64,000 nt of DNA from Adiantum capillus-veneris (GCA_014529385.2 CM043967.1:877001-941000); one strand, 5' to 3'; shown: positions 1 to 11,686, counted from the first letter of the stretch. Notes: a model not told the origin generated them from the sequence alone. Numbers and translations are program-made.

Positions 1-77
1 ATGTGCAACAATGGGCTCAAAAGACCCTAAGGTTCAGCCCATTAAGACTTCCAAAATGCTAAGGTTCCAAAATTCAA
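1..77 (+). mobile_element. 5' LTR remnant of the first chromovirus
   Basis: This stretch matches 4589-4665 at a constant offset of 4588 with only a few differences. The second copy lies about 180 bases inside the 3' LTR that I place at 4407, so the first copy is best read as a piece of the 5' LTR. It runs straight into gag coding sequence at about 78, so the rest of the LTR, the primer site, the leader and the gag N-terminus have been deleted. The open frame across this junction (from 11) is therefore not a real protein start. The window begins here, so how far the LTR extends upstream is unknown. Confidence 0.6.
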
Positions 78-600
78 TAAACACTAGGGAATCCATCCAC
101 AAATATGTAGACAAGTTTTGGGACCTACAACTCAAAGCCACTGTCTTCAAAAAGTTGGATTTTAGAGAGCAAAAGCAACAATTTTGTGCGGGCTTAACCG
201 AAGAAATGGCAGAGTATGTCAACTCCCAAAGGCCACGTACCATATCGGCGGTAATACACCATACTATGGTGGCCTCTCGAATCAATTTCCAAATAGGGGC
301 TAAAAGAAATAATAAGCCCATGGAAAACAAGGGTTCCAACGAGCCTAAGGGGAAGGAAAATGTCCAAAAGTCTCCTAAGGGAAACTGCAACAAAGCTAAA
401 GAGAAGGGAGTTTACAAAGGTAAACACAAACTCTCTCCTGAAGAGTTGAGCGTTATCGCAAGGATAACCGATGTTTCAAGTGCGGCGAACATGGGCATGT
501 GTACCGCGCTTGTCCCCAAAAGAACAAACGCCAAGATCCTCCTAGAGCTACCTTGGTTGAAATCCAAGAGGAGGAGACTCACCAAACTCACCACAAAGGA
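78..600 (+). pseudogene. Chromovirus gag, C-terminal part with zinc knuckle, frameshifted
   Basis: The capsid-like part (about 78-300) has the run YVDKFWDLQLKA followed by EQKQQFCAGL, closely matching the gag at 52490-52690. A lysine-rich linker follows, then a CCHC zinc knuckle (CFKCGEHGHVYRAC, about 466-510), which binds genomic RNA in this family. Capsid and knuckle are in different frames: one base appears to be missing near 448, where the intact reading would be EEL-E-RYRKD. The N-terminal half of gag is deleted. The knuckle frame continues into the protease, so gag and pol were probably one reading frame, as is common in plant chromoviruses. Confidence 0.8.
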
Positions 601-3600
601 TCTCCTCTATGCCATGCTTGGGGAAAGGTAAGAGACCATGATGATTTTATTCTCTTTGACCCTGGTTCTACTCACAATTTTATATGTAGAGAGTTGGCCA
701 CCAAGCTAGGCATACAAGCCTACGAGATGGGAGATGTCCTACCCGCAGAAAGTGCTTTCAAGGGGCAAGAATCTTCAATCACTCCCTTAATCGGTAAATT
801 GAGGCTTCATGTCCAAAGCTATGTGGACAAAGAGGGCTTCTTTATCTCTCCTCTCAAGCATGAGGATGTAATCCTAGGGGCACCATGGTTTGATCGCCTG
901 GTTGCCAATGTTAAATTCCCTGAAATGAGAATCTCCTTTAAGTTCAGGGAAAAAGACATGTATATAGATGCTAAGGAAATGGGTAACACTATCCCCATTG
1001 TACATACACCAGCTTTCAACAAGTCAATAAAGAGCTCTATTTCCGTGTACATGATTTTTGTTAAAGATTCTCAAAATGAACCTAATGCTTTAGCAAAAGA
1101 AAATAAAAGCAACCAAAAGGAATTAGAGTTATCCAATTTTCTCAAGGGGTTTCAAGATGTTTTTATTGACGACATCCCTTGTGAGCTACCTCCTAAACGA
1201 GGTAATGATGACCATGCAATTGAACTTCTTCCAGGAAGTTCACCACCTAACAAACCTCCTTATAGAGTTTCTCAAGCTCAACAAGAGGAGATTATGCGGC
1301 AAGTGCATGAGTTAGTTGAGAAGGGCATGGTTAGGCCTAGCTCATCTCCATTTTGCTCACCTGTGCTATTAGTGCAAAAGAAAGACAACACATATGGTAT
1401 GTGTGTCCACTATAGAGCACTAAATAGGATCACTATCAAGAATAGGTTTCCCATTCCACGGGTAGAAGACCTATTTGATAAGCTACAAGGATCAACCTAC
1501 TTCAGTAGGATTTACCTAAAAAGTGGCTATCATCAAATAAGGATAGTTGATCAAGACATTGTAAAGACCGCATTTCGCACCACATTTGGTCTTTACGAAT
1601 ACATTGTCATGCCTTTTGGCTTGACCAATGCACTAGCCACATTCAACCGCTTGATGGAGAAGCTGTTCAGGCCTCATCGAACCTTCACTGGAGTGTTCTT
1701 TGATGATATTATCATTTACTCTAATTCATTAGACGAACACAAGCAACACCTCCAGGTAATATTTCAAGTTTTAAGAGAGAATAAACTTTATGTTAATCAA
1801 AACAAAAGTGAATTTTTCTTGCAAGAGATTCAGTATTTAGGTCACATTATCTCTCAAGATGGCATCCAAATGGATCCATCAAAGTTAGAGGTAATAAAAG
1901 GATGTCCTAAACCAAAGAATCTTCATGAACTAAGAAGCTTTATAGGTATGTGTGCATACTATAGACGCTTCACAGAAAAGTTCTCACAAATTGCGGGACC
2001 ATTACATGACCTAACAAAGAAAAGCGTTAGGTATACATGGTCTTCTAAGGAGAAAAATGCTTTCGAAAAGCTTATCTCTCAACCCGTGCTTACACTACCG
2101 GATCTCTCAAAACCATTTGAGGTCCAATGTGATGCTTGTGGTGATTGCCTTGGAGCTGTTTTGCTCCAAGAAGGGCACGCCATAGGCTATGAAAGTCGAA
2201 GGCTCGACCCTATTCAGCAAGCTCTAGGCATATATGAAAAGGAACTCCTTGCAGTTCAACATGCTTTAGACTCATGGAAGCACTATTTATTGGGGACTCC
2301 TTTCATTCTGCGAACGGATTACCGAAGTCTTAAGTACTTCATGACGCAGACCAAGATCTCTAACAAACAAATGAGGTGGGAAAATTTCCTTTCGCAATTT
2401 CATTTTCATATTGCTCACATTGCTAGCAAGCATAATCAAGTAGCTGATGCACTCTCAAGATGGCCGAGAGTGAATGCGGTTTCCATAGCAACTCACAATG
2501 ATCTATCTTCAATGATAGATGAGTATGCTATTGATCCCGATTTTAGAGATGTGATTTCAGTCCTTGCATTAGGGAAGAAAGAAGAACCATTTACTTTACA
2601 AGATGGTTATCTTCTCCATGGAAATAGACTATGTGTTACTAACTCACTACGTGAGAAAGTAATGTATGAATCTCATGCTCCACCTTATGCGGGGCATAGA
2701 GGGATTCAGTCTACCTTAAAGGGAATTGAAACATATTTCTACTGGCCTACCATGAAAGTGAACATACAAGAGTATGTTTCTAAATGTGTGGTATGCCAAA
2801 AGACAAAATTTGATAGAGGGGAGAAACTTGGATTGCTTCAACCCTTGCCAATCCCTAATTCACAATGGGATTGGCAAGGGTATGCCAAAAGACAAAATTT
2901 GATAGAGGGGAGAAACTTGGATTGCTTCAACCCTTGCCAATCCCTAATTCACAATGGGAGAGCATATCCATGGATTTTATCTTTGGATTGCCTAAGTCTA
3001 TCCATGGGAATACGGGAATGTGGACGATATTAGACAGGTTCAGTAAACAAGCTCATTTTATACCTGTCAAAAAGACTATCAAAGCCCATCAAATGGCAAC
3101 CCTCTTCATTTCACAAATTTTCAAGTACCATGGCTTGCCAATGTCCATAGTGTCGGATAGAGATCCTAGAATGACCAGTAATTTCTGGAAGGGTCTCTTT
3201 GAGAATTTAGGGACAAGGCTAAACTTATCTTCGGCCTATCATCCACAAACGGATGGCCAAAGTGAAATAGCTAATCTAACAATTCTCGATCTACTAAAAT
3301 CCTATGTAACGGAAGTAGTTCAAAGATCCCAATGGGAGAAGTACTTACCCTTAGTGGAGTATGCTTACAATAACACTGTACATACTTCCACGGGAAAAGC
3401 ACCTTTCGAGGTAATTGAGGGAAGATAAAAAAGACCCTTGCTAATTAAGGTACATGGGAAGATCTTCGCTGCAGATGAGTATAGCTGAGACCTACAAGAA
3501 TATTTTCAAAAGATTAAGGATGCTATCTCTATCTCTCAACAACGGCAAAAGGCTGCTGCTGACAAGCACAGAAGAGCCCAAGCCTTTAAAGAAAATGATT

Positions 3601-4052
3601 GGGTCTTATTAAAATTCCCCAAGGCTCCATTAAGGCACACGATGGGTAAGAATCCTACGGGACACCAAAAGTACTATGCTAAACTAGCAAAAAGGTACTA
3701 TGGTCCCTTCCAGATTCTTAGGCCAATCAATGAGATGGCCTATCAACTGAAGGTGCCCAATCATTGGCTCATACACAATGCTTTCCATGTGAGCCTATTA
3801 AATCCTTACAAAGGAGAGCCACCTCAAGAACCAACTATTGAAGACCCACCGGAGATCGAGGACCAAGAGGAGGTGCTGCAGCCCGAGTCAATTCTCCGAC
3901 ATGAAGACAAGGTACTAAGAGGCGGTAAGACTATCCGATGATATCTTATTAAGTTTAAGAATTATCCTTTTGAAGATGCTAGATGGATGCAAGGCATACA
4001 ATTAAAGGATAACCTAAACCTTGTCAATGCTTACAATGCTTCCCAAGAGTAA
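499..4052 (+). pseudogene. Chromovirus pol (PR-RT-RNaseH-INT-chromodomain), inactivated
   Basis: Domains in order: retropepsin (LFDPGSTHNFI, about 652-690); reverse transcriptase (about 1250-1900) with FFDDIIIYS as the catalytic box; RNase H (VQCDACGDCLGAVL, about 2122-2165); integrase zinc finger (HRG...CVVCQKTK, about 2694-2808); integrase core (SMDF, VSDRDPRMTS, HPQTDGQSE); the GPF region; and a chromodomain end (YLIKFKNYPFEDARW, about 3940-3990). RT motif A reads RIYLKSGY where the family has an Asp, so the first catalytic Asp is lost. An 89-base duplication near 2870 shifts the frame inside INT. In-frame stops follow at 3426 (TAA), about 3485 (TGA) and 3939 (TGA, inside the chromodomain). 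The chromodomain places the element in the chromovirus branch of Ty3/gypsy. Confidence 0.92.
2791..2959 (+). repeat. 80-bp tandem duplication with 9-bp filler inside integrase
   Basis: Bases 2791-2870 recur exactly at 2880-2959. The nine bases between the copies (TTGGCAAGG) are the reverse complement of CCTTGCCAA, which occurs inside the repeat itself. The net gain of 89 bases shifts the frame, so integrase continues in another frame from copy 2. The arrangement looks like break repair with a templated insertion. Confidence 0.9.
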
Positions 4053-4393
4053 GCAAATGTACAAAATGTTAAAAATGAACAAAGTTTTTGTCTTATAAGA
4101 CTCTCTTTTTCTTTATTGTGCACAAAAATGAAGTAGTATTCATGCTTAGATCAAGTTTGCGTAGACGACGTCTCCCAAACACCAAGTAGACCTTGTCACT
4201 CTACTATGGAATATTGATAGGACTAATGTGCAGACATGCTTGCGGCAGTCTCAGGCTCTCAAGCACCAAATGGACTAGTCATCCATTGTAGAATGATGTC
4301 ATAGGTAACATAGGGATCCTCTACCCGCTAAGAAAAGGACTCATGAATATGCTTTATCTTCTCTACACCATAGTCGAGGACGACTATGATTTC

Positions 4394-4403
4394 AAGAGAG
4401 AGG
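4394..4403 (+). promoter_or_regulatory. Probable polypurine tract of the first chromovirus
   Basis: A purine run (AAGAGAGAGG) about 340 bases after the pol stop directly precedes a TG that can begin the LTR (TGTCAT at 4407). This is where plus-strand DNA synthesis would be primed. A related LTR ending in TGACA lies before the primer site at 51002, which fits a TGTCA...TGACA family. A second purine-rich stretch at about 4540-4572 is an alternative. Confidence 0.45.
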
Positions 4404-4406
4404 TAA

Positions 4407-5850
4407 TGTCATAATAATCAATATCTAATTCTCCTAAATGATTTTCTCATGTGAAACTGATCATTTAATATGGAGAAGTGCCAGGGGAGAAAAAGCTAGA
4501 ATATTGGTTAAGCTAACAGACCGGCCACTGTAGGGATCCAAAGGAGGGAAAATAGGGATCCAAAAGGGGGGCCATCTGCAAAAGAGCCATGTGCAACAAC
4601 GGACTCAAAAGACCCTAAGGTTCAGCCCATTAAGACTTCCAAAATGATAAGGTTCTAAAATTCAAAGGTTGTGTCCAAAGGTCAACCATGGGGGAATTGG
4701 ATGCTTTGTGTGTGTGTCAAAAAAGTCTTTACAATCCCTACTTAGGAGGGGGCGAGCCTTGCTTGTAGGGGATGAGAGAGAAAGCCACACACACACACAC
4801 ACACACACACAAGCTCCCTTTACACAAAGGGAATGAGGGACATATGTCAGCTCCCTAGGCCAGATGCCCACAAGGTGTACCCAATTCCTATTGGATGGCC
4901 TTGGAGGTGGACCAATGAGAATTAAGCTAGAGTAAATCTAGTTTAATTAATTTAAAAACACTTAATAAAAGAACCAATGAGAATTAAGTCCTCTAAAAGA
5001 CTATTGGACAGTCTCCCAAGGGGTCCAATGAGCATTCAACAGCCCAATGGCTTGCCTGATTCCTATTGGCCAGGAGGCAAAGGGGTCCAATGAAAGTTTA
5101 GTTGAATTATTAAATTACCTAAAGCTCTCACAAAAGGGGAAAGGGGGACACATGTCAGAAGGCTATCACTTATACTGCATAATTACCATTGGCTAGGCTT
5201 GGGTAAGTCCAATGAGAGTAGAGCATGAGAAAATAGCAAGAGGGGTCGACCGAGAGAGAGAGAGGGGGCTGATTTTTGCAAGGCATTATCACACACACAC
5301 TCACACAATCTCATGTGTGAAGTAAAGAAGACTCTCTCTCCTTCTCAAGGTTTAATGGAAAGCTTACCACGCACTCCAAGCTTGTGAGAAGGGAGGCCTA
5401 CACCAACAACTCTTGGCTTTGTGATGCAAATCCAACCAAGAGCCAAGCTTCAATGCATGCTCATCTCCTCTACCAAGCTAATTACTAAGCTAAGATATGC
5501 TAATATGAGTGATTATGTGAGGAGATGTACATCTTTCTCGTAAGACTACTCCTTCTTCCTCTCAATCTACTCTCATACCCTGCTAGCTCTCACCGTCTTC
5601 GAAGGTGTGTGAGGTCTCGGGTCTGAGACCGGGGAGAATTGATGTTGTGTTTGATAAGTATTTTTCTTAGTGCATGAAGCTTTCATCTTCATTGCACTAG
5701 CTAGTCTTGAAGAAACACAAAGAATTGTATTGTACAATGTCTCTCTTGATGGGAGAAACCATAATACAAAGCCTTTTGGAGGGGGGACCGGCTCCATGTA
5801 AATCCGGTCCTCAATTGTTGTCAATAGCTTAATTTCTCTCTCTTTTGAAA
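4407..5850 (+). mobile_element. Probable 3' LTR of the first chromovirus (right end uncertain)
   Basis: Starts TGTCAT just after a purine tract and contains the second copy of window bases 1-77 (at 4589-4665). It holds no coding sequence. It has several near-copies of a CCAATGAGAATTAAG-like block (about 4910-5220), a (CA)n run at 4786-4811, and further CA/GA-rich tracts near 5250-5300. Repeated CCAAT blocks are typical of U3 promoter regions. I could not find a second full copy or a clean terminal CA, so the right edge is an estimate and could lie anywhere from about 5800 to 6000. Confidence 0.45.
4786..4811. repeat. (CA)n microsatellite
   Basis: Thirteen uninterrupted CA dinucleotides inside the LTR. 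The antisense cysteine/valine-rich open frame over it is an artefact of the repeat. Confidence 0.95.
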
Positions 5851-6004
5851 GTATTTTTCATGCTATCTAACTAGGTGTTATGATTTTTGTTGCTCTCTCC
5901 ACCCAAGAACTCTTGTAATTCTCATTAGGAATCTATTCTAATGAAATGCCCACTATGTTCATGCTAATTTCCACTACACACAAGTTTTTAGGCCATTAAA
6001 TGTT

Positions 6005-6660
6005 ACATTGTATATGCTTCAATAGGGCATAGTTTGGACAAGTGGTAAACCTTATGGTCCTCTACGATTGAATGGAGCATAGCTTGGACACATGGTGAAA
6101 CTTATGGCTCTATATGTTTCAATAGAGCTTAGATTGGTGAACATTGTGTCTCTCTATGATTGAATAGAGTAGAGCTTGGACGAGTGGTAGAACTTATGAA
6201 TCTCTATGCTTGAGTAAATCATAGATTGGACAAGTGGTGGTGACTATATGGTTCTATATGCTTGAATGGATCATAGCTTGGAAAAGTGGTAGACCTTATG
6301 CTTGAATGATCCTCTATGTTTTAATGGAGCATAGCTTGGACAAGTGGTAGAAATTATGGTTCTCTATGCTTTAGTAGAGCCTAAATTTAGTGGTGGACCT
6401 TGTGGCTCTCTATGCTAGAATGGAGCTTTTCTTGGACACGTGGTGGACCTTGTGGCTACCTATGGTAGAATGGAGCATAGCTTGAACAAGTGTTGGATTT
6501 AATGGCTCTCTATGCTTCAATAGAGCATAAATTTGACAATTGGTAGACCTTATAGTCCTCTATGCTTTAATGGAGAATAGCTTAGACAAGTGGTGGACCT
6601 TATGGATCTATGTCTTTCAATAGAGCATAGATTGGACATGTGGTAAATATTATTTTGTAT
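6005..6660. repeat. Minisatellite array, ~50-bp unit, about 13 degenerate copies
   Basis: A diverged tandem array. Each unit carries a form of GCTTGGACAAGTGGTGGACC preceded by CTCTATGCTTGAATGGAGCAT. Spacing between the CAAGTGGT cores is about 46-57 bases. Isolated copies of the same core occur at about 7025, 7505, 7725 and 7780. The core resembles the one in the 223-bp satellite at 38-40 kb (GCCAAGTGGTGGATCT). No coding potential. Confidence 0.85.
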
Positions 6661-8220
6661 TTCATATAATTTGTATCAATAGAAGACCTCTTTTTTATAC
6701 TCATTCAATAAAAATATTCATTGAACAATGTTGTTGTCATATTAGCATGGAGACTCATACAAGAATATGCCATGTTGGTGTGATACTTGCATGAGAATTC
6801 ATATGCATGTATTCATGCACAAATAAAAAATTTCTTATCTAAATAAATTAATTTTGAAAAATATGCATCATAACCCATTCATTTAGAACATAATGTCAAA
6901 ATCGCAACTCTTTATCATAAAATCCATTATTGACATTGAAATTTTCTTTATAGCAACTGGTGTTTTCTTGTAAATACACATAGAATAGCATTGACACAAG
7001 TAACATGAAATTGATTAAATAGTTTAGAATGGCCAAGTGGTGGATCTAAAAACCCCTTTGTTATAGAATATATAAAATTAGGATGACTTAACATAAGTGT
7101 AGCTGAATACCTAAATGTCTTATCCTCATGAACATGTTCGAAAGAATATATCTATGTGCATAAAGTGGCGTATCACATGGTATTGTAGAATGTAATATAT
7201 GTGATCTTGAAACTTCTTGGTGTAGTTCAAGAAATATCTAAAAAAGAAAAGTGAAAGCGATATCTTAAACAAAACTAAATTTTTTTGTTTGTTAATGGTC
7301 AAATTACCTATATTCATAAAAATTGAAAGTGATCATTAGTCTTGGGAATGGGGTTTTTCTCACTGGAAACCTTATTTAGAAAAACCCCATTCCCAAGACT
7401 AATGATCAACTTAGAAATATATATAGGTACTCGTTTTAACATATCACTTTGAGTGTAGCTTGGAAAAGAAGTTGACTTTGTATTCCTCCATAGGTTAAGG
7501 GAACCTAGCTTGGACAAGTGGTGGGATTTATATTCCTCCAAGGGAGCCTAGCTTAGATAAGTGCACCATGAAACCAACACTCTTATGATGCAACCAATCA
7601 TATGATACATGTTTTATGTATGCTTGATGCGTCAAATGAAGAAATCCTAGATTAGCAGTGGACTTTTCTTGGATGAGTTTGAACGTCATATAAAAGTAGG
7701 TTGTTTTCCTCAATTTGGGTCCTAGCTTGGACAAGTGGTGGACCTTGAATAAGGTTAGGTACTCATTTTGAGCTTAGTTTGGATAAGTGGTGGGCCTTGA
7801 AAATTCACCTTGAGATAAATTATAGGTAGGACAATAAGGTATACACAACGATAATAACCGGAATGCACTAGTATTTTAATGGTTCAATTGACTAAAACCA
7901 TGAAATTTCATGTCCAATTTTACTCTCAATGTGTAATCTACGTGTATAAATTGGAATAAGACCTTAAGCAAATTAACATCTTTGACCAAGATCTCATTAC
8001 TTTATACGTGATATGTTGAAATTTGTCCAACCTAGGAATTGGGATTTTCCCACTTTACCTAATATAGTCTTCTAATTCTGTTTCCGCACTATGATCTCGG
8101 TGAAAAATGACTCCAATTAGCACTTTATAATTCCAAATCACTCCAAATTTGAACTAGGGTCTTAACATACCATGTTCCACTCTATGATCTTGTCAAAACC
8201 TGAAAAATTTATGTTTTTTG
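6661..8220. other. AT-rich non-coding stretch with stray copies of the CAAGTGGTGG core
   Basis: No gene or recognisable coding remnant is visible on either strand. It holds scattered single cores of the neighbouring minisatellite (about 7025, 7505, 7725, 7780) and the hairpin at 7330-7408. It may belong to the internal region of the minus-strand element whose primer site is at 9183-9200, but that is inference. Confidence 0.5.
7330..7408. repeat. Perfect 31-bp inverted repeat (hairpin, 17-nt loop)
   Basis: The left arm 7330-7360 and the right arm 7378-7408 are exact reverse complements; both contain CTTGGGAATGGGG or its complement. The 17-base loop is 7361-7377. The arms are unlike the surrounding AT-rich DNA. 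A foldback element, a young inverted duplication or a small-RNA precursor are all possible. Confidence 0.9.
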
Positions 8221-8227
8221 ATGCAAT

Positions 8228-8249
8228 GATAATAATCATGATTATTATC
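8228..8249. repeat. 22-bp perfect palindrome, copy 1
   Basis: GATAATAATCA followed by its exact reverse complement. It lies 288 bases from a near-identical copy at 8516-8537, in the leader region upstream (on +) of the Asp-type primer site at 9183-9200. Confidence 0.85.
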
Positions 8250-8515
8250 TAGGTGACAAAATTTGCAAGTTTATTCAAATTTTTTGTATCAGATGTTTAG
8301 AAAAAAGTGTTTTAAGACCTATCCCAAGGTTTCATAATTTTTGGATCGGTTCTGCTTATGTTCACTCAATTTTGTGTGTAATCCAAAGGTTTAAGTACAT
8401 TCAGCTTGATTTTGACCCTCAAATACACTCCAAACTTTGCAAAACTTTCCCCAAATGTTAGTAAATTATCAGGACAATGTTTTCCCAATTCTAATTCCCC
8501 TGTTTTGCAGCTGAA

Positions 8516-8537
8516 GATAATAATCATGATTATTATG
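8516..8537. repeat. 22-bp palindrome, copy 2
   Basis: The same sequence as the palindrome at 8228-8249 except for the last base. A degenerate half copy (GATAATAATC) lies at about 8639. The flanking sequence between the two is not obviously repeated, so the palindrome itself is the conserved part. Confidence 0.85.
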
Positions 8538-9182
8538 TACAAGCCTGTTGGAGCAAGTTTTTGAACTTTTGATATTGTCCAGGTCTTATGCAACCTAATG
8601 CAACAATATCCAAATTTGAATGCAAAAATCACTAAGGAGATAATAATCTTTGTTTTGGCCAAACCTTAAAATCTTTCTTGAAAGTTGGATTTGACTTACC
8701 ACAACTTTTCCAAGGTCACTTATGACTCAGAATGATGATTTTTGACCTCTCAAACTTACCTGTTAAGTCATGTACCTGAAATTCCTTGAAATTACGCAAA
8801 GCAACTCATTGATGACACTTCAGAGGGTAAGATAGGTTGGAATTCCACCTTGATTTCTACTCCTAGTCAAATCAGCAAATGGTAGTAAAAAGTGTCCAAC
8901 AACACTGGTTTTTTTGTTGTTTTCTTGTTTTCATGAAAAAGAGCATCAATCTTCAGTCTTTGACATAGTCTAAAGCGTTAACCCCATACAAACATCCTAA
9001 TCTAATCGTAAAAGGTCCTTGGCAAGTACAACTACTCCCAAGAATCTTCTACACAACTGAAGTCGACTCACTTCAACCGTGCGGTTTCTAAATGTTGTTT
9101 TTTGGCTCTAGGCAAACCTAGAGGAAGTCCTTAGACAATAAAATCTTTACACTGAGGTTTTTCCCTAGTTTAGGTCACCTTG

Positions 9183-9200
9183 TCCCTGGCAATGGTGCCA
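9183..9200 (-). promoter_or_regulatory. Primer-binding site of tRNA-Asp type (minus-strand element)
   Basis: On the minus strand it reads TGGCACCATTGCCAGGGA, close to the complement of the plant tRNA-Asp 3' end (TGGCGCCGTTGCCGGGGA as I recall it). Two bases later on the + strand a TG (TGTAAGC, 9203) can be the LTR edge. Tat/Athila-lineage elements commonly use this primer. It marks a minus-strand element whose LTR lies to the right and whose leader lies to the left. Confidence 0.7.
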
Positions 9201-9202
9201 AA

Positions 9203-10317
9203 TGTAAGCTCGTTGTTTGCCAAGCCTCTCTATCTTATTGCAGTAATTGCAAGAACCATGTACATATATGTCATACCATGGGACGGAGTCGACTCAACTA
9301 GTGCATGGAGGATACAAGATGTTGTCAGGCTCTTGGAAAACACACTCAATCCTTACCTACTCAAAACCACACTCAACTGCATGTCAGGCAACAAAAGCTA
9401 GTAGTCACATTGCAATAAATCACATCGATTCACCAAGCAAACAAAGTCTAAACGCAACCAAACTTATAGAAAGGATTTCCAATGTCTAAGAGCACATCCT
9501 TATGGCCTCAAATCCTCCTTTTGACCACTTGCCAAAAATGCAATTATTATCTATAAGACAAATTTGAGCTAACTATTTTCGGTCCCGAATACAATCATAA
9601 GCTTAGCAATGCAGCCCCAATACCCCTCCTATGCTAAAAATTCATTTTAGATACCTAAAACTTGAGTTATGATTAGATTAAGAAGAGGATAAGTCATAGC
9701 ATAATCCCCGGGGAGGTCACCTAAGAAAAATGTAACCTATCACGTGAGTTCAACAGAAGGATATTTAAAGTTCTTGAAACTTACAGAAATATATGTACAG
9801 AAGGGCATTATTTCTTCAAATTTGAAATTTTTTTTACAGATTTTAAGGGAAAGGGTATATTATATTCCTAAAAAAATTCACAGATAAGGGGTTTTACAAA
9901 CATGTCTTGAACGCACGTGCTATGGTAATTGTACACATAGTGAATCCCCCGAGGCATAATCATTGATTCATCGCAAGAAACTTACAATGTCACAGAGAGC
10001 TTTCACCTGCAAACACAATGGAATAGACGACACTCCAAACAAACCATTTGTGAGGGAGATACAAGCTCGAGAAGAAGAACGAGAGAACACAGTACATAGA
10101 GACAGCAACGTAAAAATATTATCCAAAAGAACTCCTTGTTTTTTACAAAAAGTGGCTTTTATACCTTAGCCAAGGTCTAAAAATGTCAATCTAACTCATC
10201 TCTAGGTAGAAAGGGACTAGGAAAACTTAAATTTAATAACAAGCTAGAAGCTCATAGCTTTGACTACTGGCTTTATAATCATGTGAAGGAGTATCAAAAT
10301 TACATTTAGCTTAAGAC
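9203..10317 (-). mobile_element. Putative LTR of an Asp-primed element (right edge tentative)
   Basis: On the minus strand the block would begin TGTCTTAAGC (10317) and end GAGCTTACA (9203), next to the primer site. It holds a minus-strand TATA box (TATAAAAG, about 10160) followed by about 950 bases to the LTR end, a normal U3/R/U5 layout. No second copy exists in the window, so the right edge rests only on the TG and on where the transposase pseudogene begins. Confidence 0.4.
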
Positions 10318-11686
10318 AAAATTTGGCAAAAACTAAAAGTCATTACAATAGTACGTCTCAATGGGTGATTTGCTACTTTGTTAGCCTTGCTGCTAACATC
10401 CTTCAACCCCTTGTTATTGTCAACAATAGGCTGCTCCTCTTGAAAATCTACTCCTTCATTGTCGAAACCAATGTGCTGCACATTTTTTGGGACACCCTCT
10501 TCTACTTGTGCTTTGATAGAGAGTATTGGCCTCGCATGGAGATCTTCTACCTGTCTGCCATACATCTTCAATCACGTATCCTTTAAAGAAAGAGAAGATA
10601 CACATAATAGGAGCATGAACTTTATCTGGTGTTTGAAAATGTTCCCCTCTTTTGACCAAGCGCATGTGCAACACGCCCATAAGCTCTCGAGTTTGTACAC
10701 AGTGTGCACTATCTCAGGGTTTGAGTCACTTTGTACTAGTGCATGCGAGCCGTCATCCCAGCCATCATAGAAACATGCTCATCGAGAATTTTGATTGCCC
10801 TCTCAAAAGAATTTTCCTCAAGATTTTCAATTGCATTGTTGTGAAGAAAACCTTTATCCTTCATCATTTGAACGTACCAATAAAAAGGAAGAGCCAAAGA
10901 GGTTAATTTGTGCAACAACCAATCAACTCTAAATCAAGCCGTCTTTCTTGATCATGAGCTTCCAAGAAATTTGGACTTCAACACACCATAGTAGGCTTCA
11001 ATGTCCCCATTTGTGTCTTGTCCAAAATGTGGGAGTGTCCTGACTGCATGCACCCACATGTCTACAAAACAAAAGCATATATCTAGTCAAGCCAAGAAAG
11101 GAGAATAAAATGTTTCTGCATGACCTAAAGCCAACGTACATACAAGTTTTTGGGAGCAAGTATGTTTTGAAGTATTCAATGAATGCCTCCTCCTCATGGT
11201 ACTCGAGGAAGAAGGAAGCTAGCATGCCCTGAATGCACTCTTGTGTTTCCACCTCAGACATACTTGAAGGCCCTTGCATATGCATGATGACTCCAAGGAT
11301 TTTAAACATGGAAGCCCTAGTTGGCCAGCCTTGTACCTTCCTAAAAAGATGCTTAATCCAACATCGGCGCACATGCCAGAAGCACAAGTAGATAGGAATA
11401 TTGAAGACGTGCCTATACTCACATTGAAAAACAATGAGCAATGAAAGACAACCAAAAAGAGTACATATATCTACATGAGGGATGAGTAATACTTAATTGC
11501 ACTAATTTCTATCTCTACATCATCCACCATGAAAGTAGAAGGTTCCCAACATTTATGGTAATCTAGTATAGAATCTCTAAATTGAGACAGCCATAAACAT
11601 GTCACCTCCAGCATGAGACTTGAAGTCAATACCCAAGCTATGAGCGTGCCATTGCAATGGGCATCGAAAACCAAGATAGTGTACAA
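10311..11686 (-). pseudogene. MULE-like DDE transposase with SWIM zinc finger, degenerate
   Basis: Read leftward from 11686: a segment ending in PSTFMVDDVEIEISAIK, which fits the part of MULE/FAR1-like transposases holding a catalytic Asp; then (about 11441-11330) LCFWHVRRCWIKHLF, the usual L-C-x-W-H-V box; then, near 10680, WACCTCAWSKEGNIFKHQIK, a SWIM-type CxC...CxH finger in which the third Cys is Phe. The pieces lie in different frames with several stops, so it is dead. SWIM fingers bind DNA or protein in transposase-derived plant proteins. Terminal inverted repeats were not found. Confidence 0.65.

Noticed and set aside
11-100. A gag start at the first ATG of the window
   Set aside because: The first 77 bases match LTR sequence at 4589-4665; the frame merely runs through a deletion junction.
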